A stretch of 64,000 nucleotides of DNA from Limivicinus sp963617275 (GCA_963617275.1 CAVENX010000049.1:1-64000), one strand, 5' to 3'. Shown: positions 26,151-34,539, numbered from the stretch's first letter. Made by a program: numbers and translations. The notes: generated from the sequence alone by a model not told the origin.

Positions 26151-27023
26151 TTATTCGCCGGAAAAGACCTTTGCTATGGGAGAGTCGGAGGAGACAACAA
26201 GGGTTTTACTGCCGCCCTTCATGGACGCCGTCGCCATGTCAAGTGCCCTCATAAACTCATAAAAATCCGCCTCGGCGGGCGTATTGTACGCTTCGGAAAG
26301 GATGCGCATATACTCCGCTTCGCCCTCTGCCTTGAGCTTTTCGGCGGAAGCGTTTGCCGCGGAAATGGTTATATCCACCGTTTTGTCCGCTTCGTTGCGT
26401 ATGCGCTTTGCCTCGGCCGCGCCCTCCGCTGAGAAAGAAGCGGCGATATTTTCGCGCTCGGATATCATGCGCTCGTAGACCGCAGCCTTGTTTTCATCCG
26501 GCAGATCGATACGCTTGGTTTCGATCGCAAGCACCGTGATACCGTACTTTTCAAAGGTATTGCCAACATGCTTCATTATAAGCGCGGCAAGTTCACCGTC
26601 GCGGCCGGATATAACGTCCTCCTGCTTCATGGAGCTTATAACGGTTTTGAGACTGTTATAAACAACAGTGTCAATACGGTACTCGGCGTTTGCAAGGTTG
26701 CCGGAGAGGGACTGGATGAACTTGAGCGGGTCGGAAATGCGCCAGAGTACAAAGCTGTCGGCGACCATGGATTTTTTATCGCTTGTTATAACGTCACTCA
26801 CGGCGAGGTCATAGAGCATTTCGGTTTTGGGAAGGGTGCTTGTGCTCTGGAGGAACGGCACCTTGAGCGAAAGTCCCGGCTTATCGACGACTTTTACGAC
26901 CGCGCCGAACTGTCTGACAATGGTATATTCATTCTGCTGTGTGACCACAAAGCAGCCGCCCATTACAGCGGCGACAAGCAGCACTGCGACGATGGGGATA
27001 ACTATTTTAAGCGTTTTCTTCAT
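26151..27023 (-). CDS. hflC: HflC-like SPFH/prohibitin-family membrane protein
   Basis: 290 residues: one N-terminal membrane anchor, an SPFH (band 7) domain (about residues 25-190) and a long alanine/glutamate coiled coil. The segment YEFMRALDMATASMKGGSKTL near the end is typical of HflC. HflK and HflC form a large membrane cage that in Proteobacteria surrounds FtsH and restrains proteolysis. No ftsH is in this window. It overlaps hflK by four bases (ATGA). Confidence 0.92.
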   Translation of the reverse strand: MKKTLKIVIPIVAVLLVAAVMGGCFVVTQQNEYTIVRQFGAVVKVVDKPGLSLKVPFLQSTSTLPKTEMLYDLAVSDVITSDKKSMVADSFVLWRISDPLKFIQSLSGNLANAEYRIDTVVYNSLKTVISSMKQEDVISGRDGELAALIMKHVGNTFEKYGITVLAIETKRIDLPDENKAAVYERMISERENIAASFSAEGAAEAKRIRNEADKTVDITISAANASAEKLKAEGEAEYMRILSEAYNTPAEADFYEFMRALDMATASMKGGSKTLVVSSDSPIAKVFSGE

Positions 27024-27991
27024 TTATCGCCGCCTCCTATCTCCGCATATTTATCGAGCGGGAGCGTGGTCTGCACACCCGTGTCCGCGTTGATGATATA
27101 AAGCTTCATGCCGGGAAGGATGTCCTCCATCGCCTCATAGAAAAGACGCTGTTTGGTGATGAGCGGATATTTCTGATACTCATTGAAAAGCTCGGAAAAT
27201 CTTGCCGTCTGCCCCTCCGCCTCGTTTATCTTGCTCTGTTTATATGCCTCGGCCTTTTTGATTATCTCGTCCGCGTCAGCCTCGGCGGCGGGAGTGACCT
27301 CATTGGCGTATTTCTTGGCATTGTTGACCATTGTGTCGGCAGACTGCTTCGCCGTCTCAACGGCGGTGAACGCCTGCTGCACCTCATGCGTAGGCGGCTC
27401 GGCATCCTGAATGGTAATATTGGTGAGCTGTATGCCGATATCCTCGCTCTCAAGGCGGTTGACGACCTTTTCCTTTATGACAGACTGGATTTCGCTCTTG
27501 CCGGTTGTTATCACGCTGTCCACATCATAAAGGCCGATGGTATCTCTTATATAACTCTGGCAAAGCATTTTGAGAATACCGATAGGATCCTCGGAGTTAT
27601 AGAGATACTTTATCGGATCTGTCACACGGTATTCCACATAGAAATCCACATTGACAAAGTTATAGTCATAGGTTATCATCAGCGACTCATCATCGACATT
27701 TTCATTGCTGTCGGGACGGTATCCGAGAGGAAAGCCCTGTATCGTCTTGGAGACCTTGGTGACGCTCTGGATAAATGGGATCTTGAATTGCAGGCCGGAG
27801 GCGGAGACCGCGTGAGGCTTGCCAAAGGTGGTGATGACGGCATATTGATCGTCTTTAAGAGTATAGTACGAATCAAAAATAAGCGCCGCTGCAATGATCA
27901 GGATGACAACTGCCAGAATAAGCCCTTTTGGGAAAGCACGCTTTTTCCCGTCGTCAAACTTGGCATCCTGATATGTACCGTTTGTATTCAT
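27020..27991 (-). CDS. hflK: HflK-like SPFH/prohibitin-family membrane protein
   Basis: 323 residues with an N-terminal cytoplasmic stretch of about 20 residues (acidic/basic), one membrane segment (about 22-44), an SPFH domain (45-215) and a coiled coil with repeated Ala/Glu. The Gly- and Pro-rich N-terminal extension of proteobacterial HflK is much shorter here. An AAAGGAA ribosome site lies before the ATG and a clear promoter lies 30 bases upstream. Confidence 0.92.
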   Translation of the reverse strand: MNTNGTYQDAKFDDGKKRAFPKGLILAVVILIIAAALIFDSYYTLKDDQYAVITTFGKPHAVSASGLQFKIPFIQSVTKVSKTIQGFPLGYRPDSNENVDDESLMITYDYNFVNVDFYVEYRVTDPIKYLYNSEDPIGILKMLCQSYIRDTIGLYDVDSVITTGKSEIQSVIKEKVVNRLESEDIGIQLTNITIQDAEPPTHEVQQAFTAVETAKQSADTMVNNAKKYANEVTPAAEADADEIIKKAEAYKQSKINEAEGQTARFSELFNEYQKYPLITKQRLFYEAMEDILPGMKLYIINADTGVQTTLPLDKYAEIGGGDK

Positions 27992-28024
27992 TAACGGATG
28001 GTTCCTTTCTTTGTTATTAATTTG

Positions 28025-28053
28025 ATTATAGCATTTTTATAATAGACTCGCAA
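28025..28053 (-). promoter_or_regulatory. Promoter of hflK-hflC
   Basis: On the minus strand, TTGCGA (28048-28053), a 17-base spacer and TATAAT (28025-28030). Confidence 0.75.
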
Positions 28054-28143
28054 GGCCGATGTTTATTTGTTTATAAAGCAGACACATCATTTGATGAAAG
28101 CCGTTTGCTTCATGCCGATATCCGGCAGGATACAGTAAAAAAC

Positions 28144-28244
28144 TTTTCGGGTAAAACAAAGCTGAGCTTCATCGGAGAAAGTTGGCAAATGTCTCGATTA
28201 TAACCTTCTTTCTCCGTTTTTCACGGCTCGGTTTTACCCGAAAA
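28144..28244. repeat. Nested inverted repeat between hflK and the FHA gene
   Basis: Outer arms TTTTCGGGTAAAAC (28144-28157) and GTTTTACCCGAAAA (28231-28244) are perfect complements. Inner arms CGGAGAAAG (28173-28181) and CTTTCTCCG (28208-28216) are also perfect. A further ATTACCCGAA lies just outside, near 28270. It lies downstream of the FHA gene on the minus strand and upstream of the hflK promoter; it may be the FHA-gene terminator or a structured RNA. Confidence 0.7.
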
Positions 28245-28289
28245 ACTACATATTTTTACTTTTGTGCGGTATTACCCGAACAGCTCCCT

Positions 28290-30065
28290 CTACTTTATTA
28301 CCGAAGCAGCCGCATTATAGATCTGCTTGCCCATATTGGGGGCTCCGCCGGACCACCAGAGCGGCGGGACTACGTAGCGGATCATATCAGGTGAGTTGTC
28401 TCCGTTCAGTGTGTCGGATGTGTAAACCTGATACCTATCCTTCGCCCTGAGCACCTTGACCTTTGCGTTTTCCCGCAGAGCAACGGTAAAACCATTCTCA
28501 TAGCTTCCGTTTTTGATGTATTTGTAGTCAACAAAAATTATGTATTCCACCTCATCGAGCGTGGAGGGAAAATATTCCTTGGGCAGCAGTCTCATCATAT
28601 TCAAAAGGACCGCCTGAGATTCTTCATTATCCGGATAGTCGTGCCTTTGGGCGATTATAAGTATCTTTCCGTCCGGATTTTTCCCGCATTTATCGTACAG
28701 CTCATTCAAATTGCTGATAACAAATTCATTTTCGGAGGACTCTGAGTAGCTTCCGACCATATCGCCGCTCGGAGCCTCGTCGATAAAGCGTTCCACCGCA
28801 CCGTCGCTGTCAAACGCGCTGCTTCCCGCAACGATCATTTTTGCGGCCTCTCCCGTCAGTAGCGTATTTATGTCATCGCGTATCGCCGAACCTATACATT
28901 CATCAAACGCTTTTGCCCACTCGTCTCTTGAAATATCCGTACTACCGCTGACGATCGAAGCGTCAGCAAGAGACGCGGCCTCCATATAGCGTTTTTCAAT
29001 CAGCCCCGTAAGAATTTCGGAATTTGTTTTCGCCGCAGAGTTTTTCACGCATTTTTGATAATTTGCCAGCGCAGATTGATAATCGCCCTGGGAAAAATAT
29101 TTTTTTGCGGTTTCGCTGTATACCATGTCAAAAAACGCCGTGACATCGGCGTATTTGGTATTTTTGATCCCTTCTGCGGTTTTGAGCGCCTCCTCGGTAT
29201 TGCCGTCGGCATACTGCTGTTTGGCTTTTTCGAGAGTTGCGACCCCTATTTGCTCCTGCGCCCGCGTTTCATCCGAAATTTTATTCAGATATTCCAGCGA
29301 CTTGTCAAAATCCTTGCTGTTAATGTAAACCAGCGCCTGCTCATATACGGCATCAGCCCAGCGGGTCTTGGCTGATTCACCGGCAGACTCGAAATATCTG
29401 ATCGCTTCCGAATAATCCTTTTCTGAAAAAGCGTCTTCCCCAGCAAGTATGGAGGCTTCTGTAAACTTCCCTGCGCTGAACAGAAAATCTTTACTGTAGT
29501 ACTTCAGTGCGGCAGCATACTCGCCCTCATTCATTTTTGCATCCCCGCTTATGCGGTTGAACAGGCATAATCCCACTACGAGCAAGAGCAAGGCGGCGAT
29601 TGTGATCAGACTCCACTTGATTTTCTTTTTAGGCGCAGGTTTTGACGCAGGCTTTGAAACTGACTTGGGTGCAGGCGTCGGAGCTGACTTGGGTGCGGAC
29701 GGTTTTTCTTTGGATAGACCGTTAAGTTTTTCGCCGGTATTATGCTGCGAGTTAAGGAAGAGGGCGATCGCATCAGGCTGCTCAGTGAAGCAGAGCACGG
29801 CATTGCCGAGCTTTATCGTACTGCCTTCTTTTAATTCAACCCCTACATTCGGTTCGATTTTACGTCCGTCTACCTCAACGCCGTTTTTTGACCCGGCATC
29901 AGAAATATACCAGGTATTCCCTGAGAATGAAATGTTTGCATGGTATCCGGATACCGTTTCATCCGCCAGCACTATGTCGTTGCCGCTGCGTCTTCCTACG
30001 GCAGCTTTTCCGTTTACGAAATATGCTTTCCCTGTGCCGAAATCTACAAGCAATGCCTTATTCAT
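28290..30065 (-). CDS. FHA domain membrane protein with TPR-like extracytoplasmic region
   Basis: 591 residues. An N-terminal forkhead-associated domain (about 1-100) keeps the phosphothreonine-binding residues: Gly24-Arg25, Ser39, His42, Asn61-Gly62. A Pro/Ala/Lys-rich linker (120-148) leads to one membrane segment (150-169). Outside are helical TPR-like repeats (AAKYY/EEAL patterns, about 175-370) and a C-terminal alpha/beta domain (about 430-591) I do not recognise. The FHA end should read Ser/Thr kinase signals in the cytoplasm; no kinase is in the window. It is transcribed alone, from a near-consensus promoter. Confidence 0.85.
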   Translation of the reverse strand: MNKALLVDFGTGKAYFVNGKAAVGRRSGNDIVLADETVSGYHANISFSGNTWYISDAGSKNGVEVDGRKIEPNVGVELKEGSTIKLGNAVLCFTEQPDAIALFLNSQHNTGEKLNGLSKEKPSAPKSAPTPAPKSVSKPASKPAPKKKIKWSLITIAALLLLVVGLCLFNRISGDAKMNEGEYAAALKYYSKDFLFSAGKFTEASILAGEDAFSEKDYSEAIRYFESAGESAKTRWADAVYEQALVYINSKDFDKSLEYLNKISDETRAQEQIGVATLEKAKQQYADGNTEEALKTAEGIKNTKYADVTAFFDMVYSETAKKYFSQGDYQSALANYQKCVKNSAAKTNSEILTGLIEKRYMEAASLADASIVSGSTDISRDEWAKAFDECIGSAIRDDINTLLTGEAAKMIVAGSSAFDSDGAVERFIDEAPSGDMVGSYSESSENEFVISNLNELYDKCGKNPDGKILIIAQRHDYPDNEESQAVLLNMMRLLPKEYFPSTLDEVEYIIFVDYKYIKNGSYENGFTVALRENAKVKVLRAKDRYQVYTSDTLNGDNSPDMIRYVVPPLWWSGGAPNMGKQIYNAAASVIK

Positions 30066-30177
30066 GTTTTTTCCTCATTTTTTCATATTTCAGGCTGCAA
30101 AATACTCCTGGCCTCTGTCTGTCAAAAGCCGAATAAACCGCTCTTGTAAATTGATGATGTGCTTGACATCTGTATAA

Positions 30178-30206
30178 ATAATATAACATTTTCCAATATG
30201 TGTCAA
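30178..30206 (-). promoter_or_regulatory. Promoter of the FHA membrane protein gene
   Basis: On the minus strand, TTGACA (30201-30206), a 17-base spacer and TATTAT (30178-30183). It lies in the 340-base gap 30066-30405, which also holds the terminator at 30304-30336 and nothing else I can identify. Confidence 0.8.
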
Positions 30207-30303
30207 TTGTACTCATGCGTTCTTTTAGCTTTTTCAGCTTATATTGCCCCCATCAGCCGGTGAAAAGGCGCTCTGCAAAGCTTTACAAATATAAAAAAGC
30301 CGT

Positions 30304-30336
30304 AAAAGTGCTGATTTTTATCAAATCAGCACTTTT
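30304..30336 (-). terminator. Terminator of the sortase-like gene
   Basis: AAAAGTGCTGATTT (30304-30317) pairs perfectly with AAATCAGCACTTTT (30323-30336). It lies 70 bases after the stop of the minus-strand gene at 30406. Confidence 0.85.
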
Positions 30337-30405
30337 TGAATATATGTATCCGCCGCACCGCGGTATTTATTCAGCTTTCATAAAAACCGCAGAGGGCCAG
30401 CATGG

Positions 30406-31110
30406 TCAATGCACATTTTTTGTGTCCGGCAGAGGTTTAATAAAGTATTCGTCTATTATATCAAGCGCGGCTATCCTCACGTCGATCCAAGTTTCCTTGC
30501 AGGTATAGCATATGAAGTCCCCCGCATTGCGGATCGGCTCATAATTTTCGTCAACAAGCCCCTTATGGTTATTGTTATGGCCGTCGATCAGCCTTGAGCA
30601 AACAAGCTCAATGACGCTGTAGGAAGTGATGATGTACGCTTTCTGTCCGGGAAGCACATTTATAAGCGCGGCAAAGCCCTGATTGTTATGATCGGCGATC
30701 ACCGCGCCCTCCTCATCATAATAGAGCGCCGCACTGTCCTCCGCGTCGGTGATGCCCTGTCTTTTTTCGGCGATCGTCTCTCCCGCGCCGTCTGTAAAGA
30801 GCGCAACGTTTATTCCGCTGTCGGGCATGATAAGACGCCCGAACATGCCGAAGCGTGCATCCATCTCGGTTCTGACCAGGGGGATGTATTCCATCATCGT
30901 CCTTACGTCCTCCGGCACCGGTTTCGGAGTGGGCGTCGGAACCTGTGTGGGCGCAATCGTCGGCGGCAGCACTTCCGCCGGAGCGCCGGTACCGTCCGTC
31001 CCCGAAAAGAACAGTGCAAAGTAATCCCGCGCAACCGATGCAAACATCACCAGCGCGGCAAACACAAGGCAAACAAGTATTATTTTGAAAATCACGCTTG
31101 ATCTGCTCAT
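30406..31110 (-). CDS. Membrane-anchored sortase-like protein, function unassigned
   Basis: 234 residues: one N-terminal membrane segment (about 7-30), a Pro/Thr-rich spacer (45-68), then a domain of about 165 residues. Its motifs follow sortase order and spacing: GRLIMPDSGINVALF, AVIADHNNQGF (His141), SYSV, ICYTC (Cys204) and an Arg eight residues on (DVRIA, Arg212). That would be a full His-Cys-Arg triad, but overall similarity to known sortase classes looks low. No LPXTG protein is adjacent; the pilus locus is 27 kb away. It is a lone gene, divergent from tspO. Assignment is inference from the motif pattern. Confidence 0.65.
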   Translation of the reverse strand: MSRSSVIFKIILVCLVFAALVMFASVARDYFALFFSGTDGTGAPAEVLPPTIAPTQVPTPTPKPVPEDVRTMMEYIPLVRTEMDARFGMFGRLIMPDSGINVALFTDGAGETIAEKRQGITDAEDSAALYYDEEGAVIADHNNQGFAALINVLPGQKAYIITSYSVIELVCSRLIDGHNNNHKGLVDENYEPIRNAGDFICYTCKETWIDVRIAALDIIDEYFIKPLPDTKNVH

Positions 31111-31192
31111 ACATTACTCCGAATAAATCCGCACGGCGTTTCATAGAATATCAGCAGACGTACATAATCGTACAAGGCGTACTGATAAGGCG

Positions 31193-31678
31193 GTGATTAT
31201 TCTGAACAAAAAAATTAAATTGAAAGAATTGCTGATCGCGCTCGCAATACCTCTTGCGGTTGGCGGAGTGAGCGCATTTATCACAAAAGACGCAATGTCG
31301 GGCTATCAGAACCTGCGTCAGCCGCCTTTGTCGCCGCCGCCGTGGCTGTTTCCGGTCGTATGGACGCTGCTGTATCTGGCCATGGGTACGGCAAGTTACC
31401 TTGTCTGTACCTCGGCTGCATCGGAGCCAAGGCGTGAAAAGGCGCTGACGGTATACGCCGTACAGCTTGCAGCAAATTTCTGCTGGCCGGTCATTTTCTT
31501 TTCGATGCGGCTTTATCTGGCCTCATTCATATGGCTGCTGGCGCTGTGGACACTTATTTTGATCGCCACGGTCATGTTTCACTACATCCGCAGGAGTGCC
31601 GGAAGGCTCATGCTTCCCTACCTTGCATGGGTAACGTTCGCGGGTTATCTAAACCTTGGGGTATATTTGCTGAATTAG
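31193..31678 (+). CDS. tspO: TspO/MBR family protein (tryptophan-rich sensory protein)
   Basis: 161 residues with five membrane segments. Family marks: SGYQNLRQPPLSPPPWLFPVVWTLLY split over residues 36-61, WPVIFF, and the late WVTFAGYLNLGVYLLN. TspO proteins bind porphyrins and other ligands and affect tetrapyrrole and stress responses. The start is not settled: a GTG at 31193 is used here, with AAGG too close upstream to be ideal. Confidence 0.9.
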   Translation: MIILNKKIKLKELLIALAIPLAVGGVSAFITKDAMSGYQNLRQPPLSPPPWLFPVVWTLLYLAMGTASYLVCTSAASEPRREKALTVYAVQLAANFCWPVIFFSMRLYLASFIWLLALWTLILIATVMFHYIRRSAGRLMLPYLAWVTFAGYLNLGVYLLN

Positions 31679-31708
31679 GCAAAGGAGCGAAATTCACGCG
31701 CATTGCAA

Positions 31709-31740
31709 ACAGGAGTGTTTCTTGAACGAAGCACTCCTGT
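31709..31740. terminator. tspO terminator hairpin (left copy of a duplicated hairpin)
   Basis: CAGGAGTG (31710-31717) pairs with CACTCCTG (31732-31739), with further pairing of GTTTC/GAAGC flanks. A near-identical hairpin is at 31941-31974, on the other side of the repeat element. Confidence 0.75.
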
Positions 31741-31742
31741 TT

Positions 31743-31936
31743 CAGCTTGTCAAAGAAGCAAGCTTCTTTGACAAAAAGGGATGCACTGCGCTCTGTGCCT
31801 CGGTTGTTCGCCGCAGGCGAACAATTCGACACTCGCTCCGTGAGAAGAGTTTTCTCCGACGTACATGCCGCCGGAGAAAACGATCAAAACTATTTTTTGC
31901 CTGCGGGCAAAAACTCTGCGAGGCTTTTTGCAGTCT
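31743..31936 (+). repeat. Multi-hairpin repeat element, full copy A
   Basis: A 194-bp noncoding block matched, in inverted orientation, by 39658-39853 with only a few differences. It begins CAGCTTGTCAAAGAAG and ends GCAGTCT. It contains at least five hairpins: TTGTCAAAGAAGC/GCTTCTTTGACAA (31747-31774), GCAC/GTGC (near 31785), TTGTTCGCC/GGCGAACAA (31804-31824), GTTTTCTCCG/CGGAGAAAAC (31849-31881) and TTTTTGCC/GGCAAAAA (31894-31913). No conserved open frame spans both copies. It directly follows the tspO terminator and is followed by a second copy of that hairpin. Confidence 0.85.
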
Positions 31937-31940
31937 GATG

Positions 31941-31974
31941 CAGGAGTGTTTCCTGAATGAAGCACTCCTGTTTT
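31941..31974. terminator. Hairpin terminator of the CNNM/CBS gene (right copy of the duplicated hairpin)
   Basis: CAGGAGTG (31941-31948) pairs with CACTCCTG (31963-31970), followed by TTTTC. It differs from the hairpin at 31709-31740 at two loop positions only. It lies just after the minus-strand stop at 31976. Confidence 0.75.
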
Positions 31975-31975
31975 C

Positions 31976-33256
31976 TTATTGCTCAGTGTTTTCCTTGTCG
32001 TCGCTTCTGATCTTCACAAGGATCCTGTCTACGCGGCGTCCGTCCATTTTAAGGACGGTAACGGTAAAGTTGGCATAGTCGAAGCTATATCCCTCTTTGG
32101 GATAGCCGCCGAACATTTCCATAACCCAGCCGCCTACGGTGCTGCTGTCGGCGTCAAAGTTTTCCTCGCGTATGCCGACAAGCTCAAGAAAATCGGAAAT
32201 TACCATATCTCCGTCAAGCTCAAACTCGCCCTCGGTGCGCTGAACGATCTCCTGCTCCACCTCGTCGCTCTCATCCCAGATATCGCCGACGATCTGTTCA
32301 AGCACATCCTCCATGGACAGCACGCCAAGCGTTCCTCCGTATTCGTCGGAAACGACGGCAAGATGCTGCTTTGCTTTTTTCAGCTGGTTGAGGACGGCGG
32401 GCAGCTTTGCGGTTTTGTACACATAGCACGGTGGCATAAGAAAGCTTCTTATATCCGCACGGCCGTCGTCCGTCAGCGCCTTGAGAAAATGATTGAGATA
32501 GAGAATACCGATTATGTTGTCTATGCTCCCCTCATACACGGGTATACGGGTATGAACGGAATCCTCAACGAGTTTAAGAATGTCCTCCCAGCTGTCCTCG
32601 ATGTCGATCGCCTCGACATCGACGCGGGCGGTCATTGCCTCATAGGCTGAAATCTCGGAAAAATCTATCGCCGCCTGGACAAGTTCCGACCGGTCTTCAT
32701 CAAGAACATCCTCGTCCTCCGCGGTTTCTATAATGGATTGCAGTTCCTCCACGGCTTCCTCGCTGCTGTCTCCGGTATCGGCGCCCTTCATCCAGAAGGT
32801 CAGCAGATAGATCAGCTTGACGACTATCCAGACGACAGGGCTGAGGACGATCATCATTAAGCGCACGGGGCGCGAATATGAAACGGCCATGGAGTTTGCG
32901 TTCTTCTTTGCCGTGATCTTCGGAATCGTCTCGCCGAAAATGATAACCAGTGCGGTGATAACAGCCGTTACCGCCCATGCATATTCATCGCTGCCGGCCG
33001 CCGTGATAAGCGCAACGGACGCAAGCGACGATGCGGCAATATTCACAAGGTTATTGCCGATAAGAATGGCGCTGAGCGCTTTATCATAATTTTCAACTAT
33101 TTTGAGGGCAAGAGCCGCGCCCTTCGAGCCGCCGTCCCTTATGCTCTCAAGCCGCAGGGTGCTGCATGACGAGTAGCACATCTCCGCGCCCGAACAGAAG
33201 GCCGAAAGGGCGATGCAGACGATTATGCCCACGATATAGACATAAAGCATACTCAT
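31976..33256 (-). CDS. CNNM-type (HlyC/CorC family) membrane protein with CBS pair, second paralogue
   Basis: 426 residues: a DUF21/CNNM membrane domain with four segments (1-150), a CBS pair (about 200-320; VEDSVHTRIPVYEGSIDNI and LAVVSDEYGGTLGVLSMEDV) and a C-terminal CorC_HlyC domain. These proteins are linked to Mg2+ or Na+/Mg2+ export and homeostasis, although often annotated as hemolysins. The start overlaps the stop of its paralogue by four bases. The presence of mgtE 13 kb away fits a magnesium theme. Confidence 0.93.
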   Translation of the reverse strand: MSMLYVYIVGIIVCIALSAFCSGAEMCYSSCSTLRLESIRDGGSKGAALALKIVENYDKALSAILIGNNLVNIAASSLASVALITAAGSDEYAWAVTAVITALVIIFGETIPKITAKKNANSMAVSYSRPVRLMMIVLSPVVWIVVKLIYLLTFWMKGADTGDSSEEAVEELQSIIETAEDEDVLDEDRSELVQAAIDFSEISAYEAMTARVDVEAIDIEDSWEDILKLVEDSVHTRIPVYEGSIDNIIGILYLNHFLKALTDDGRADIRSFLMPPCYVYKTAKLPAVLNQLKKAKQHLAVVSDEYGGTLGVLSMEDVLEQIVGDIWDESDEVEQEIVQRTEGEFELDGDMVISDFLELVGIREENFDADSSTVGGWVMEMFGGYPKEGYSFDYANFTVTVLKMDGRRVDRILVKIRSDDKENTEQ

Positions 33257-34539
33257 TCCTTGTCCCCTCCTTCCTCTTCCTCGGGAAGCAGAGACACCTT
33301 GAGCTTGAGAATACGGTGGTTCTCCATTTCTTCAACCGTTACCTTGAGACGGTGATAGGTAAAGCTGTCTCCGCATGAGGGAATGGCAGTGAACTGTTCA
33401 TAGGCCCATTCGCCCATGAGTGTGTTTATAAGCTCCTCATCCTCCTCGGGGTCTTCAAATCCGACCCGTTCGAAAACATCGCTCACCGATTCGTCGGCTT
33501 CGACAAGGAAGCTGCCGTCGGGAAGCTCGATTATCGGCTCCTCGACAACGTCCTCTTCATCCCAGATCTCACCGACAAGCTCCTCAAGCATATCCTCCAT
33601 TGTGACGATGCCCAAAGTCCCGCCGTAATTATCCGTGACTACGGCAAGATTCATCTTGCGCTTTGACATTATCGGCAAAAGCTCGTCAATATTCGTGCTC
33701 TGATGGACAAAATACGCCTCGTCCATCAGTGCGCGCACATCAACGGCATTCCTGTCTTTAAGATAAGCCTTTATGAACTTCCTTATCTGAAGAATACCGA
33801 TTATATTGTCGATGCTGTTTTCATACACCGGCAGGCGGCTGTGCGGCTGTGCCTTTATATAAGCAAGTATCTCATCCGGTGAGTCGTCGATATCTATCGC
33901 GGCAAGATCGACACGCGGCGTGAGCACGCTCTCAACAGTAACATCGGCAAATTGAAGTGCAGAGGAGATAAGGTCGCTCTGCTGCTCGTCAATAGCGCCG
34001 TCCTCGGTCATATCCTCGATAATGTCATATATCTCGTCCTCCGTAACGGAGACGGGATTTTCCTCGCCACGCGTAAGCTTTGCCGCCTGCTGTCCGATCA
34101 GCGTCAGCAGCGACGAAAGCGGCTTGAACAGCGTCATAAGCGCTTTAAGTATACCGGCGGTCGCAATGGCTATGCTCTCGCTGTACTTCTTGCCGATGCT
34201 CTTGGGGAGCATCTCGCCTGCGAAAAACACCACTATCGTCGTAATAAGCGTACTCACGGAAACCGCGCCCACACCCCAGCGCTTCGTGACTTCAACGGTC
34301 ACTATCGACGCCGCCGCGATATGAACGATATTTGTCCCTATAAGTATTGTGGTGATCGCCCTGTCAAAGTTTTCAAGTACCCACAGAGCCGTCTGCGCCT
34401 TGCCTGAGCCGCGTTCCGCGGCAAGTTTAAGCTTGGTCTTTGAGGCGGAAGCAAAGCCCGTCTCCGTAACGGCAAAAAACATGGCACACGCCAACAGTGC
34501 GCCAACCATTATCCATGGCAATCGACTGCCATCATCCAT
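33253..34539 (-). CDS. CNNM-type (HlyC/CorC family) membrane protein with CBS pair, first paralogue
   Basis: About 428 residues with the same plan as the following gene: CNNM membrane domain, CBS pair (about 195-320; NSIDNIIGILQIRKF, LAVVTDNYGGTLGIVTMEDM) and C-terminal CorC_HlyC domain. The tandem paralogues may form a heterodimer. I favour the ATG at 34539; an ATG nine codons earlier lies directly against a leader hairpin, while an AAAGGAG lies inside those codons (spacing a little long). Confidence 0.92.
   Translation of the reverse strand: MDDGSRLPWIMVGALLACAMFFAVTETGFASASKTKLKLAAERGSGKAQTALWVLENFDRAITTILIGTNIVHIAAASIVTVEVTKRWGVGAVSVSTLITTIVVFFAGEMLPKSIGKKYSESIAIATAGILKALMTLFKPLSSLLTLIGQQAAKLTRGEENPVSVTEDEIYDIIEDMTEDGAIDEQQSDLISSALQFADVTVESVLTPRVDLAAIDIDDSPDEILAYIKAQPHSRLPVYENSIDNIIGILQIRKFIKAYLKDRNAVDVRALMDEAYFVHQSTNIDELLPIMSKRKMNLAVVTDNYGGTLGIVTMEDMLEELVGEIWDEEDVVEEPIIELPDGSFLVEADESVSDVFERVGFEDPEEDEELINTLMGEWAYEQFTAIPSCGDSFTYHRLKVTVEEMENHRILKLKVSLLPEEEEGGDKE

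Noticed and set aside
25989..26432. Plus-strand open frame starting near 25989 with a GGAGG upstream
   Set aside because: It runs through the hflC terminator and 280 bases into hflC on the opposite strand. The first 40 codons show no family. It may be a gene remnant but I cannot support it.
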